Shown piece by piece: positions 1-9,700 of a DNA stretch of 64,000 nucleotides. The position numbers and the translations under genes are program-made. The notes under the pieces are model-generated. The model was given only the letters and a program-made list of their open reading frames with translations. It had not been told where the DNA came from and made no database searches. The stretch comes from Symbiopectobacterium purcellii. Lineage in GTDB: Bacteria; Pseudomonadota; Gammaproteobacteria; Enterobacterales; Enterobacteriaceae. The stretch is taken from NCBI RefSeq assembly GCF_019797845.1, contig NZ_CP081864.1, positions 3,596,001 through 3,660,000 of the forward strand. The letters run 5' to 3'. Position 1 is the stretch's first letter. The number at the start of each line of letters is the position of its first letter.

Positions 1-108
1 ATCGTGCCAGACAATATTTTCATCACGGCTACTGTTTTCATCACGACTACTGTTGTCATCATGATGGCCATCAACGGCGTGATGCTTCTCTTCTGAAGGC
101 AACGCCAT
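1..108 (-). CDS. cysC: Adenylylsulfate kinase, N-terminal part only (runs off the window)
   Basis: Only the first 36 codons are in the window. The ATG at 108 lies one base after the cysN stop, the usual cysN-cysC coupling. The first residues (MALPSEEKHH) and the later ENIVWHD stretch match the start of enterobacterial APS kinase, which phosphorylates adenylylsulfate to PAPS. Between them is an insertion absent from the E. coli protein as I remember it. It contains two RDENSS-type units encoded by an 18-bp tandem repeat (21-38 and 39-56) and a His/Asp-rich stretch. The P-loop lies beyond the window edge. Position and start are solid; the rest cannot be judged. Confidence 0.85.
   Translation of the reverse strand, partial: MALPSEEKHHAVDGHHDDNSSRDENSSRDENIVWHD
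21..56. repeat. 18-bp tandem repeat inside the 5' end of cysC
   Basis: Two adjacent 18-base units (21-38 and 39-56) differ at two positions; a third, more degenerate unit may start at 57. Each encodes six residues (NSSRDE in register), so gain or loss of a unit keeps the frame. Confidence 0.8.
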
Positions 109-109
109 G

Positions 110-1537
110 CTACTTCCCTCCCAGCAAATCGCGCGAACCCCAATGTGGGAAGTGGCGGCGCACCAGCGCATTCAACTCCAGCTCAAACGCACTGTAGGCA
201 GACGGTTCCTGCGTCACCTGAGCGATCGCCTCGCGTACCAGCCCGGCACCGACGGTCACGTTGCTCAGTCTGTCGATAAAAATCATACCGCCCGTGGTGG
301 CATTTTGCTGATAGGGCTCCAGCAGCAGCGGCTCATCAAAGGTCACATCCACCAGGCCAATGCCGTTCAACGGCAAACTCTCTGTGACGCGCTGCGTCAG
401 CGAATTGATCTCAACCTGATACTGAATATTGTCCACCCGCGCGCGGGTTTTCTTGCCCGCCACCTTGATGTCATAGCTGTGTCCCGGCACCAAGGGTTGT
501 TCCGCCATCCACACCACATTGATCTGCGCATGCTGCACCGCGCGCAGCTCATCTGCCTCCGGCACCAACAGATCGCCACGGCTGATATCCACTTCATCGG
601 CCAGCACTAGCGTGATCGCCTCCTGCGCATGCGCCTGTTGCAGATCGCCATCAAAGGTCACGATGCGTGCCACGGAAGAGGTCACGCCAGAGGGCAACAC
701 CCTCACGCGCTGCCCGACCTGCACCACGCCGGAGGCCAGCGTTCCGGCATAACCGCGAAAATCCAGGTTGGGCCGATTTACATATTGCACCGGGAAACGC
801 ATCGGCTGCGCATCGCTGTCGCGCGTAACGTCGACCGTTTCCAGCACGTCCAGCAGCGTCGGGCCGCTGTACCACGGCATGGTGGTGCTCGGCGTCGCCA
901 CGTTATCGCCATCCAGCGCAGAGATCGGCACGAAGGTCACTTGCAACGAAGACGGAAGCTGCTGAGCAAAATCGAGGTAATCCTGCTTGAACTGCTCAAA
1001 GACCGTTTGCTGGTAGTCCACCAGATCCATTTTGTTCACCGCCACCACCAGATGGCGGATGCCGAGCAACGTGGCAATAAAGCTATGGCGACGGGTTTGA
1101 TCCAGTACCCCTTTGCGCGCGTCGATCAACAGGATCGCCAGATCACAGTTCGAGGCCCCGGTCGCCATATTGCGGGTGTACTGCTCATGACCGGGGGTAT
1201 CGGCAATAATGAATTTGCGTCTTTCCGTGGAGAAATAGCGGTAAGCGACATCAATGGTAATGCCCTGCTCACGCTCGGCCTGCAAGCCGTCCACCAGCAA
1301 CGCCAGATCCAGCTTCTCCCCTTGTGTGCCTAACCGCTTGCTGTCGTTGTGTAACGTGGAAAGCTGATCTTCGTATATCTGACGCGTGTCATGCAGCAAA
1401 CGGCCAATCAAGGTACTTTTTCCGTCATCCACGCTGCCGCAGGTCAGAAAACGCAGTAAACTTTTATGCTGCTGCGCGTGCAAATAGGCTTCGACGCCAC
1501 CCTGTTCGGCAATCTGTTGTGCAATGCTTTGGTTCAT
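110..1537 (-). CDS. cysN: Sulfate adenylyltransferase large subunit (GTPase)
   Basis: CysN couples GTP hydrolysis to formation of adenylylsulfate from ATP and sulfate, in complex with CysD. At 475 residues it has the normal family length. GTPase motifs are visible in order: P-loop GSVDDGKST near residue 35, DTPGHEQY near residue 113 and NKMD near residue 168, followed by the EF-Tu-like beta-barrel domains. The gene follows cysD by 11 bases and precedes cysC by one base, so cysD-cysN-cysC should be one transcript. No lesion is visible. Confidence 0.97.
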   Translation of the reverse strand: MNQSIAQQIAEQGGVEAYLHAQQHKSLLRFLTCGSVDDGKSTLIGRLLHDTRQIYEDQLSTLHNDSKRLGTQGEKLDLALLVDGLQAEREQGITIDVAYRYFSTERRKFIIADTPGHEQYTRNMATGASNCDLAILLIDARKGVLDQTRRHSFIATLLGIRHLVVAVNKMDLVDYQQTVFEQFKQDYLDFAQQLPSSLQVTFVPISALDGDNVATPSTTMPWYSGPTLLDVLETVDVTRDSDAQPMRFPVQYVNRPNLDFRGYAGTLASGVVQVGQRVRVLPSGVTSSVARIVTFDGDLQQAHAQEAITLVLADEVDISRGDLLVPEADELRAVQHAQINVVWMAEQPLVPGHSYDIKVAGKKTRARVDNIQYQVEINSLTQRVTESLPLNGIGLVDVTFDEPLLLEPYQQNATTGGMIFIDRLSNVTVGAGLVREAIAQVTQEPSAYSAFELELNALVRRHFPHWGSRDLLGGK

Positions 1538-1548
1538 TTGACGATTCC

Positions 1549-2433
1549 TTAGAAATACCCTTGACGCTTTTTTAGTTCCATCGAACCGGCCTGATCCCGG
1601 TCAATGACGCGCCCTTGCCGTTCGCTGGTGGTCGAGATCAGCATCTCTTCAATAATTTCCGGTAGCGTCTGCGCGTGTGATTCCACCGCGCCGGTCAACG
1701 GCCAGCAGCCGAGGGTACGGAAGCGCACCATACGTTGCTCAATCACTTCGCCCGGTTGCAGATCGATACGATCGTCATCCACCATCAGCAACATGCCATC
1801 ACGCTCCAGCACCGGACGCGGGGCGGCCAGATAGAGCGGCACAATGTCGATATTTTCCAGATAGATGTATTGCCAGATATCCAGTTCCGTCCAGTTGGAG
1901 AGCGGAAACACGCGAATGCTTTCCCCTTTGTTAATCTGGCCGTTGTAGTTATGCCACAGCTCTGGGCGCTGATTTTTCGGGTCCCAGCGATGAAACCGGT
2001 CACGGAAGGAGTAGATACGCTCTTTGGCGCGGGATTTCTCCTCATCACGCCGCGCACCGCCGAATGCAGCATCAAAGCCGTATTTATCCAGCGCCTGCTT
2101 CAACCCTTCGGTTTTCATGATATCGGTGTGTTTGGCGCTGCCGTGCACAAACGGGTTAATCCCTAACGCTTCGCCCTGGGGGTTACGGTGCACCAGCAGT
2201 TCGCAACCATAGGCTTTCGCGGTGCGATCGCGGAAGGTATACATCTCACGAAACTTCCACCCGGTATCCACATGCAGCAGCGGAAACGGCAACGTGCCGG
2301 GGTAGAATGCCTTGCGCGCCAGATGCAGCATGACGGAAGAATCTTTGCCAATGGAGTACATCATCACCGGATTACTGAATTCTGCCGCCACTTCGCGAAT
2401 GATATGTATGCTTTCCGCTTCAAGCTGTCGCAC
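1549..2433 (-). CDS. cysD: Sulfate adenylyltransferase small subunit, native start frame disrupted
   Basis: This is the ATP-pyrophosphatase-type subunit of ATP sulfurylase and partner of CysN. The body is complete, with the PP-loop [11 protein letters not shown] and the usual C-terminus [10 protein letters not shown] through KRQGYF. The start is odd. A good ribosome site (AGGAAGG) and an ATG at 2446 follow the cysG stop by nine bases and encode MDEKR, the family's normal first residues, but that frame runs into a stop after eight codons. The conserved RQLEAES continues in another frame, where the first usable start is GTG at 2433. Inserting 11 bases would restore MDEKRLTHLRQLEAES, so an 11-bp deletion is the simplest reading. 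Expression from the GTG, which lacks its own clear ribosome site, may be weak. Confidence 0.9.
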   Translation of the reverse strand: MRQLEAESIHIIREVAAEFSNPVMMYSIGKDSSVMLHLARKAFYPGTLPFPLLHVDTGWKFREMYTFRDRTAKAYGCELLVHRNPQGEALGINPFVHGSAKHTDIMKTEGLKQALDKYGFDAAFGGARRDEEKSRAKERIYSFRDRFHRWDPKNQRPELWHNYNGQINKGESIRVFPLSNWTELDIWQYIYLENIDIVPLYLAAPRPVLERDGMLLMVDDDRIDLQPGEVIEQRMVRFRTLGCWPLTGAVESHAQTLPEIIEEMLISTTSERQGRVIDRDQAGSMELKKRQGYF

Positions 2434-2455
2434 GTTTCTCGTCCATAACCCTTCC

Positions 2456-3877
2456 TCAAGCCAAATTCACAAGCGCAGAACGTCCGGTTTGCCCGGTCTC
2501 CTGCGCCTGTAGACCAAACCAGGCGAGCTGATGGTGCAGTGCAACCACCTCGCCAATCACCAATAATGCCGGCGTCGGCGCCTGATGCGCCAAGGCCTCC
2601 AACTGTGCCAGCGTGCCGATGTTCACGGACTGATCCGCTCGCGTTCCGCGGCTAATCACCGCCACTGGCGTATCCGGTGCACGCCCATGGGCGATCAATT
2701 GCTGGCTGATTTCCGCCGCTTTCACGGTGCCCATATAGATAGCGAGCGTCTGACGCCCACGCGCCAGCGTGGACCAATCGATCGCTTCGCCGTCGGGACG
2801 GCAGTGCCCGGTAATAAACAGCACGCTTTGTGCGTAATCTCGGTGGGTAAGCGGGATACCGGCATAAGCGGTAACGCCCGCCGCCGCCGTGATCCCCGGT
2901 ACGATTTGGAAGGGAATCCCGGCTTTTGCCAGGTATTGCACTTCCTCACCGCCGCGCCCAAAGATGAACGGATCGCCGCCTTTCAGTCGCACCACACGTT
3001 TACCGCTCGATGCCAACGTAAACAGCAGATGGTTGATCTCCCCCTGGGTCAATGAGTGTGCGGAGGCGCGCTTGCCGACGCAGATTTTCTCCGCATCACG
3101 GCGCACCAACTCCAGCACTTCCGGGCTCACCAGATGGTCATAGAGCACCACATCCGCCAGTTGGATCAGCTGTAAACCACGCAGGGTCAACAAACCGGCG
3201 TCTCCCGGCCCGGCGCCCACCAGCGCGACATCCCCCTGCACCTGCTGCGGTTGATCCAACTGCTGGCGCAGGGTTTCCTCAGCCACCGTCTGTTGCCCGG
3301 CGGCTATCTGGTCAGCAAAAGGGCTATTAAACAGCCGCTCCCAAAACTGACGGCGCGCACGCATCGAATGAAACCGCTCTTTGACGCGATCGCGCCATTC
3401 CCCTGCCACTCGGGCCATATCGCCCAAACTGGCAGGCAGCAATGCTTCCAGCTTCTCGCGCAGTAAACGCGCCAACACCGGCGCTTGTCCGCCCGACGAA
3501 ATCGCCACCACTAATGGCGAACGATCGACAATAGACGGAAAAATAAATGAGCATTTGGGCTGATCGTCCACCACGTTAACCAAGCGATAGCGCTGCTGCG
3601 CCGCTTTAGACACCGCCGCATTTAACGCCACATCATCGGTTGCGGCGATCACCAGAAAGACTTTATCCACCTGTTCTGGGGAGAATTCCTGCGCCAACCA
3701 GTGCACCTGACCGGCCTGGTGCTTGGACAACAGCGGTTCTGCCAGGGATTTGGCGACCACATGCACGTCGGCGCCCGCGCGCAATAACAAATCAATCTTG
3801 CGCGTTGCTACCTCACCACCGCCGACCACCAACACTACACGCTGCTTCACGTCAGCGAACAAAGGGAGATAGTTCAC
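2456..3877 (-). CDS. cysG: Sirohaem synthase (trifunctional)
   Basis: CysG converts uroporphyrinogen III to sirohaem, the cofactor of CysI. The N-terminal half has the Rossmann NAD-binding glycine motif ([11 protein letters not shown] near residue 18) of precorrin-2 dehydrogenase/ferrochelatase. The C-terminal half is the SAM-dependent uroporphyrinogen methyltransferase, with [12 protein letters not shown] near residue 218 and [16 protein letters not shown] near residue 298. Length 473 is close to the E. coli 457. The gene heads the cysG-cysD-cysN-cysC block. The tail cassette upstream separates it from cysH, so the block must use a promoter in 3878-4117. Confidence 0.97.
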   Translation of the reverse strand: MNYLPLFADVKQRVVLVVGGGEVATRKIDLLLRAGADVHVVAKSLAEPLLSKHQAGQVHWLAQEFSPEQVDKVFLVIAATDDVALNAAVSKAAQQRYRLVNVVDDQPKCSFIFPSIVDRSPLVVAISSGGQAPVLARLLREKLEALLPASLGDMARVAGEWRDRVKERFHSMRARRQFWERLFNSPFADQIAAGQQTVAEETLRQQLDQPQQVQGDVALVGAGPGDAGLLTLRGLQLIQLADVVLYDHLVSPEVLELVRRDAEKICVGKRASAHSLTQGEINHLLFTLASSGKRVVRLKGGDPFIFGRGGEEVQYLAKAGIPFQIVPGITAAAGVTAYAGIPLTHRDYAQSVLFITGHCRPDGEAIDWSTLARGRQTLAIYMGTVKAAEISQQLIAHGRAPDTPVAVISRGTRADQSVNIGTLAQLEALAHQAPTPALLVIGEVVALHHQLAWFGLQAQETGQTGRSALVNLA

Positions 3878-3952
3878 AATCGCCTTAACAAAGTTAAAAA
3901 TTGGATAAGTAGACTATACGGTGCTGTAGGAAGGGTTATGAAATGCCGAATT

Positions 3953-3976
3953 GGAATGATAAGTTCCGTAATGGAA
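3953..3976. promoter_or_regulatory. Overlapping inverted half-sites upstream of cysG, candidate CysB site
   Basis: GGAA-N7-TTCC (3953-3967) overlaps TTCC-N5-GGAA (3964-3976), about 80 bases before the cysG ATG. A possible -10 element (TATAGT on the minus strand) lies near 3912-3917, with no good -35 element. That arrangement suits an activator-dependent promoter. CysB is the obvious candidate given the regulon, but the assignment is inference from context. Confidence 0.35.
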
Positions 3977-4117
3977 TAACAGCGGAACAGGACGCACAGC
4001 GTAATGCTTATCGATTGATTTTGATGGGATTATAAAAACATCTTTGGGCTCAAACAGCGTGGAGATCACCGCTGTGAGAAAAAATTTCAGGTTGAGGGAT
4101 TATGTGCTCATCCCTGT

Positions 4118-4143
4118 CAGGCCGGCCATTGCTGGCCGGCCTG
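4118..4143. terminator. Perfect 11-bp inverted repeat after the fibre gene
   Basis: CAGGCCGGCCA, a four-base loop and TGGCCGGCCTG form a very stable hairpin ten bases beyond the fibre stop codon. It has no U-tract in either direction, so it is either a Rho-assisted or 3'-end-protecting structure, or a boundary element of the tail cassette. Confidence 0.5.
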
Positions 4144-4152
4144 GGGTATTAC

Positions 4153-6618
4153 TTATGCTTGCGTTGAAGTTTCCAAAACAACGTCGTTTTCGGCCTGATT
4201 GGGCACCGTTTCAACCACATCCTGCTGCACCTCAACCTCTGGCATTTGTACCCGTACCGAGATAAAGGTGTCGTGCGGAATATCGATCGGGTCACCATTG
4301 GCGTAGCCTTCAATCTCATTGCGTGCAAATGCCGGGGCATCCGGGTGTGGCCGATGATAGGTGCGGATAACGATAGAGCCATCCGGGTTTATCTGCTTAC
4401 TGCCCTCATCACCGCCGTAGTCCACCCACAGGCGAGGCAACTTGTTGCGGCACATCGGCACATCGATCCCCCCGTCATCACCGCCCCAGGCACGATCGGC
4501 ATTCAGGCCCAGACAACCGGAAATGCGATACCCCCCTTCGCTCAGGCGTTCAGTGGTGATGCCTTCGGCTTCGCTGGTGAGTTCGCTGGTGCCGTCTGCG
4601 AACAGCTTCACTACGGGTGATGCGGTTTTCCAGAATCCGTTGGAATCCGCAACGGCGTTATAACCGCTTGCTAGCAATGGGTTATTAGCTCCGCTCCCTA
4701 TTTGGACTAACGGGATTGAACTGCCGTGGATTGTTGTCGGAGCGGCACCGTCTCCAAGGTGAACAATGTTGGCTGCATTGATGTGAGCAAGGTTATATAC
4801 GGTGCCGGTCGTTGTTGTGCCACGGAACGCGACAGCATTCGCAGTAACTACAGCGGCTGAGTGCGTTTTTATAGCGCTGATAGTTTGCGCCGTGTTGCTG
4901 GAAACAATTGGTGAACTATTCCACTGGAGAGCCGAAGATAATATATTTAAGGTGCCTTGACCTACCGCAGCCGAACCGCCAGTTGCAATAATTCGTGAAT
5001 CATAATCATGCCCTGAGCCGTTACCAGAAGTGTGAAAGTCAATAAAAGTCGAACTGGCTGCATCTACGCGCCCCAATTCAACGCCGGTATTACCAGAACC
5101 AGCTATGACTGCAATTGACTGAAATGTCTGATTGCCGATAAATGATTGCGATGCAGATGTTGTTGCTGGGCTTGGTAGGTTTTTATCAGTCCAAAAATTA
5201 TGAACCACTTGCGCCGTCTGATTGCCAGCCATAGCGCGAACGCCGAATGATTCACTGCCAATAGATGGGGAAAAACCAATCGATAAAGAGGCGAAAGTAT
5301 CCCCTGAACGCAAAAGGAGTGTTGGAGAATAGCGTTTATCGTATTGGTTTCCGCCTTGCTCGTTTCGATAAATTCTGCTTCCTATTGCCGTGTTCTTATA
5401 CCAGGCTAAAAGCGTTGCCTCATCGTAAGAAACTATCTGACCATTACCGCCCCAACCATATGCGCCATTAAGCATCAATGAACCTGTGGTTTGATCGAAT
5501 TGGGTAGTTTGTTTAACTAAATTTGCGCTAGTCCATAGCGTAGACCAAGGGCTGGCGACACCAGCAGAAATCTGCCGTAACCTGAAATCAATACCGCCAC
5601 CATCGCGTCCGAGCAAATCCCAACCGTAGGTCCCGGCCTCCTGCACATGAAGCCCCGATGCACCTGTGCCTCCAAAGGGGTTGTCTGCATGATTAGCTGT
5701 ATAACTAAAGAACCCACAGCCAGCAGCGCCACCGGTGGCACCCGCAGCCCGAGGGCGAGCATTTGCGCCAAGGCCATGACCGCCATTAAGGACTACGGAG
5801 CCAGCGGTTGTGTCGTCCTGCGATGATTGTTTAACAAGGTTCTTATCTGTCCAAACGTCATAAACAACTGTTTGCACCCCCGACGTTGTACCGGCAGACA
5901 TCCTCACACCATGAGCTGTATTCCCTCCACCACTATGTGGCCCGACAGTAATTAGTGACCACATATCATTGGCTCGGGTATAAATTCCAGCGGCGTTTAG
6001 CTTTCCGTATGCGCTGTTATAATTAAGCCGAAGCACGCTCCCAGGGGTATTTTCGTCACGCAGGAAAGTCAGCAAATCAGCATCGGAAGTTATTCCTGAG
6101 ATTCTACCGCTGCCGCCCCACCCCCAGGCTCCGTTTATCAAAAGTGATCCTGCGGTAACATCGAATGGGCCTGTCTGCTTAACCCCTGTCACCTTCCCAT
6201 CCAGCGCAGCATCCCAAGCCTGCTGAGAGCGAACGGTAACGGTCTGCCAATCAGGCGTAGTGAGTGTAACGTTTCCCGTTCCGGTTAATATCTGCTGCCA
6301 GCCAGATAACTGCTGCTGGTAATAGGCAAGCGTTGATGCAAAGTCATGGGCAAACTGTTCAATGGAAACAGCCGGTGAAGTGGGAATGGCATAAGCTTTA
6401 CCCATTCCCGTTGTGCCAGTAAATGCCGATGCCAACGTTAATTGTGTATCAGATTGCACAGACGCAATTTCATAAATCTGAACAGTGCCAGCAGCGGGCA
6501 ATAATAACATCCGCCCTGCTGATACACCGTTTAATGAATTAGTGAATTGGGTTCCTGTGCCCGTAATGATTTTGCTGCCGTTAGTGGCAGCTATAGTTCC
6601 GGTTTTGTACCAAGACAT
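4153..6618 (-). CDS. Side tail fibre with three pyocin-knob-like repeats
   Basis: Phage-type receptor-binding fibre, 821 residues from the ATG at 6618, which has GGAGG five bases upstream. The N-terminus (MSWYKTGTIAATNGSK) resembles the particle-anchoring start of lambdoid and Mu-like side fibres. Three related modules begin near residues 143, 261 and 366. Each opens with VKQ, then an x-D-x-T-x-GS core and a glycine-rich LNGA-G-GWGG stretch, and ends with WTDKN or WTSAN before the next unit. This is the knob repeat found in pyocin and phage fibres. The C-terminal third is probably the receptor tip. The gene follows J by 83 bases and is the last gene of the tail operon. No separate fibre-assembly chaperone is visible downstream. 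It sets target range if the particle is made. Confidence 0.85.
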   Translation of the reverse strand: MSWYKTGTIAATNGSKIITGTGTQFTNSLNGVSAGRMLLLPAAGTVQIYEIASVQSDTQLTLASAFTGTTGMGKAYAIPTSPAVSIEQFAHDFASTLAYYQQQLSGWQQILTGTGNVTLTTPDWQTVTVRSQQAWDAALDGKVTGVKQTGPFDVTAGSLLINGAWGWGGSGRISGITSDADLLTFLRDENTPGSVLRLNYNSAYGKLNAAGIYTRANDMWSLITVGPHSGGGNTAHGVRMSAGTTSGVQTVVYDVWTDKNLVKQSSQDDTTAGSVVLNGGHGLGANARPRAAGATGGAAGCGFFSYTANHADNPFGGTGASGLHVQEAGTYGWDLLGRDGGGIDFRLRQISAGVASPWSTLWTSANLVKQTTQFDQTTGSLMLNGAYGWGGNGQIVSYDEATLLAWYKNTAIGSRIYRNEQGGNQYDKRYSPTLLLRSGDTFASLSIGFSPSIGSESFGVRAMAGNQTAQVVHNFWTDKNLPSPATTSASQSFIGNQTFQSIAVIAGSGNTGVELGRVDAASSTFIDFHTSGNGSGHDYDSRIIATGGSAAVGQGTLNILSSALQWNSSPIVSSNTAQTISAIKTHSAAVVTANAVAFRGTTTTGTVYNLAHINAANIVHLGDGAAPTTIHGSSIPLVQIGSGANNPLLASGYNAVADSNGFWKTASPVVKLFADGTSELTSEAEGITTERLSEGGYRISGCLGLNADRAWGGDDGGIDVPMCRNKLPRLWVDYGGDEGSKQINPDGSIVIRTYHRPHPDAPAFARNEIEGYANGDPIDIPHDTFISVRVQMPEVEVQQDVVETVPNQAENDVVLETSTQA

Positions 6619-6701
6619 GAGTCCTCCACACATAACAATTATTCATTTAACAAGACACTATATTGTGTTTATGAAAAGCAAATAAAAAACCTGAAAATAA
6701 A

Positions 6702-9700
6702 TCAAGAGTACGATTTATAATTCGCAAATGGTGTCACTGATGACGCTTTAACACCAAATATATACCCACCACTATCATCGTCAGAGACAAGCCCTGCACC
6801 AGCACGCCAGCAATAAACCTGTAGTTTTTGCTTTATTTCAGAAATGTTTGCTGGAATAAAAACAGGAGGGATATATACGCGATTACTTTGCCCCTGGCCA
6901 GCAACCACTCCACAGATTGTTGTTAAATCCCCCGATGGTGATATAAGAGCCAAAGTGGCATTCTGCCCTCCTTTATTACTAACCCCAATCATCAAGCGAA
7001 TATTCATAAACATGAATATTCGATCATAGGAAGCTGGCTCTATCTCGATAATATCCTTCCATCCTTCTGGTGGAACGGTAAGTGGCAATTTAAAACCGCT
7101 CATCCCTACGGTGTTATTTCCATTTCCAGCATTCTGAAGTTTAACAACATCACCCTCTATCTTATCAGCATAAACCGTGCCATTAAATGTGCCATCGGTA
7201 GCATAAACAGCACCTCTAACTGTCACATTGTTAAACTCAGCGCCACCAGAAACAAAGTCTATTTTTAACCCTTCAATACCTTTTAGATAATTATCAGATT
7301 GCAGACCATCTGATATTTTTGCTCTGGTAATCGCTGCATCATTAATTTTAGCATTAGTGATCGTTGCATCCCCAATCACCGCACTATTTAATATCGCTTG
7401 CGTTCCCTGCGTCGTAAACACAGGAGTTGGCGTCCCCCCTGCATTCGTCATGATCGACGTTCTGTCAGCTAACAAAATAATATTTGACTGCATCCCGGCA
7501 GTTGAATTTGAAACATCCAGACCAATACCTGCCAGATATTGTTTCCCATTGGCATCAACACCAACCTTGATCGTTCGTGATGCCGACAATTTATCGTCAA
7601 TATCATTAACAACGCTGCTGATATCACTAATTTCAGTTGAGACACCATTTACCGTTGCCGTTAATTGACTGATTTGCGTTCCCTGGGCTGTAATGGCATT
7701 CCCCTGCTGTGTAGCTGTTGCAGTCACCGCATTCACACTCTGCACCGCACCATTAGCGGTTGATTGCGCAGTATCAGCGGTTTGCTGCGCCGCCCCCACT
7801 GACGCGGTGATCTGCGTGATAGACTGACCTTGCGAAGTGATGGTATTCCCGTGCTGCGTCACAGAGGTGGTGAGCCCATCAATGGCAGTTGTATTGGCTG
7901 AAATGCCTGACTGAGCCTCAGTCATTTGGCTATTTAGCGTGGTAATCTGCAGAGACGTGGTTTCGTTTTGCGTTGCCACCGTCTGCTGCAACTGCGTCAG
8001 ATTGCTGTTAGTTGTGCCAATATTCGATTGCATTTCCAGCATCGCAATCGTTCTGGCCTCAACTTCATTGGCGATTGCAGTACGCGTTTCTGTTATTTCT
8101 GCCACCCTGTCGCCGTTCTGTGTGCGCCAGCGCCGTGTTTCAGCATCGTTAGCCAGGCTGTTACGAATAATCGCTTTCGCCTGTTCAATGCTGTTCAGCA
8201 GACCGTCTGAGATTTGCTGGGTATGATTATCAATCCCACCGACCAGCGATTTCCAAGCATCGGTTTCAGTGATTTCATCCACAATCACATCGGTAATATC
8301 ACTAACGTCAGTACTCGATTCCCCAACAATCCACCCCGTCCACGGCCCCTGATTGCCAGACTTGTCAACGATACGGGCGCGGTAAAAGAACGCCTGACCG
8401 ACGCTGAGCCCCATTTGCTGATACGTGCGAGTGGGGTACACCACATCGGTCAGCAGCAACACGTTCTGGCCGTCGCGGGTCGGGGAATACTGAATCTCGG
8501 TTTTCAGGGTATCGTCGGTGTCGGCAGGGAATTGCCAGTCGAGTTGGACACCGAACACCAGCGAGGTGGTGGTAAAACTGGCCAGTGCCGGCGGATTACC
8601 CACTTTCCCTGTTAGCGTGGTTTCCTGCGCGTTGGCCCACAGGCTGGAGATCTCCGTGGCATTGATGGCGCGCACGCGCGCTTGATAACGCCCGGCGTAA
8701 ATACCCGATACCTCAACGCCCTGTGCCGAGGTGCGCGCCGCGCTGATCCAGTTGCCGTTATCACGCCGCCATTGCACTTCATAGGCAATGGCACTGTCCG
8801 CCTTGTCCCAGGTAATGCGCAGGGTAGTGATATTGATACCTTGCTCGATGCGGTTATCGCTAGTGATCACCACGTTGTCCGGCGCAGGCTGTACCGAAGG
8901 TGGAACCAGACTGATGGGGCGAGATTCAATGCGCGCGCCGGTATCAATTTTGGCGAATTTATCCTGATCGAATTCGATGGCCGTGATATCAAAGGAAGCG
9001 CTGTCCTCGCCCTCTTTCACACCAATGATGCGATACAGTTGCAGCGCCAGGTCGCTAGCATCGACAGCCCATACCGACTCGGGCACCGGCGTTTCGCTAT
9101 ACGCCGTGGTAACGGTGACCACCTCGTCGTTCACCGCCTCAATAGTGCGCCCCTCTGCTTTGCCACTCGGCAGGTTGGGAATCAGGCGTTCACCGATGGC
9201 TGCGGAAGAGACACGGTCAAGCATAATGTTACGTCCGTCTACTGCACTGATACGCCCGCCTAACGGACGCCCAGCCAGCAAAGCATCAGCGATACCGACA
9301 ACCGTGCCGGGGACCGGAATATCCCCGTCCAGCCCCATAGTATAAGAGACGGTGCGATCGGCATCGTTGGTGTGCAATATCCATTTACCGCGCCGAATCG
9401 CTTCGGTCTGGCGCGTACAGCCAATTGCGGTCACATCGGCCTGTTTAATGCCGTAGCGCCGCACCAGTTTGTTATCCGCAACGGCTTCCACCGCGTCCTG
9501 ATAGGCGTTATCGGGATCGGACCAGGCCACCATCGCCGTGCTGTAGTGCGTTTTGCTGCTGGCGTTGCTGTAGGTAAAGCGCCCGTCGCGCACATTGGCA
9601 CGGGTGACCACGTAATCCATCTCGCGCGGCATATCGGACAGCACGTTCATCTGATTATTGGCCCAGAACGAGGAGCCACGAAAGATCGCCGCCAGATCGT

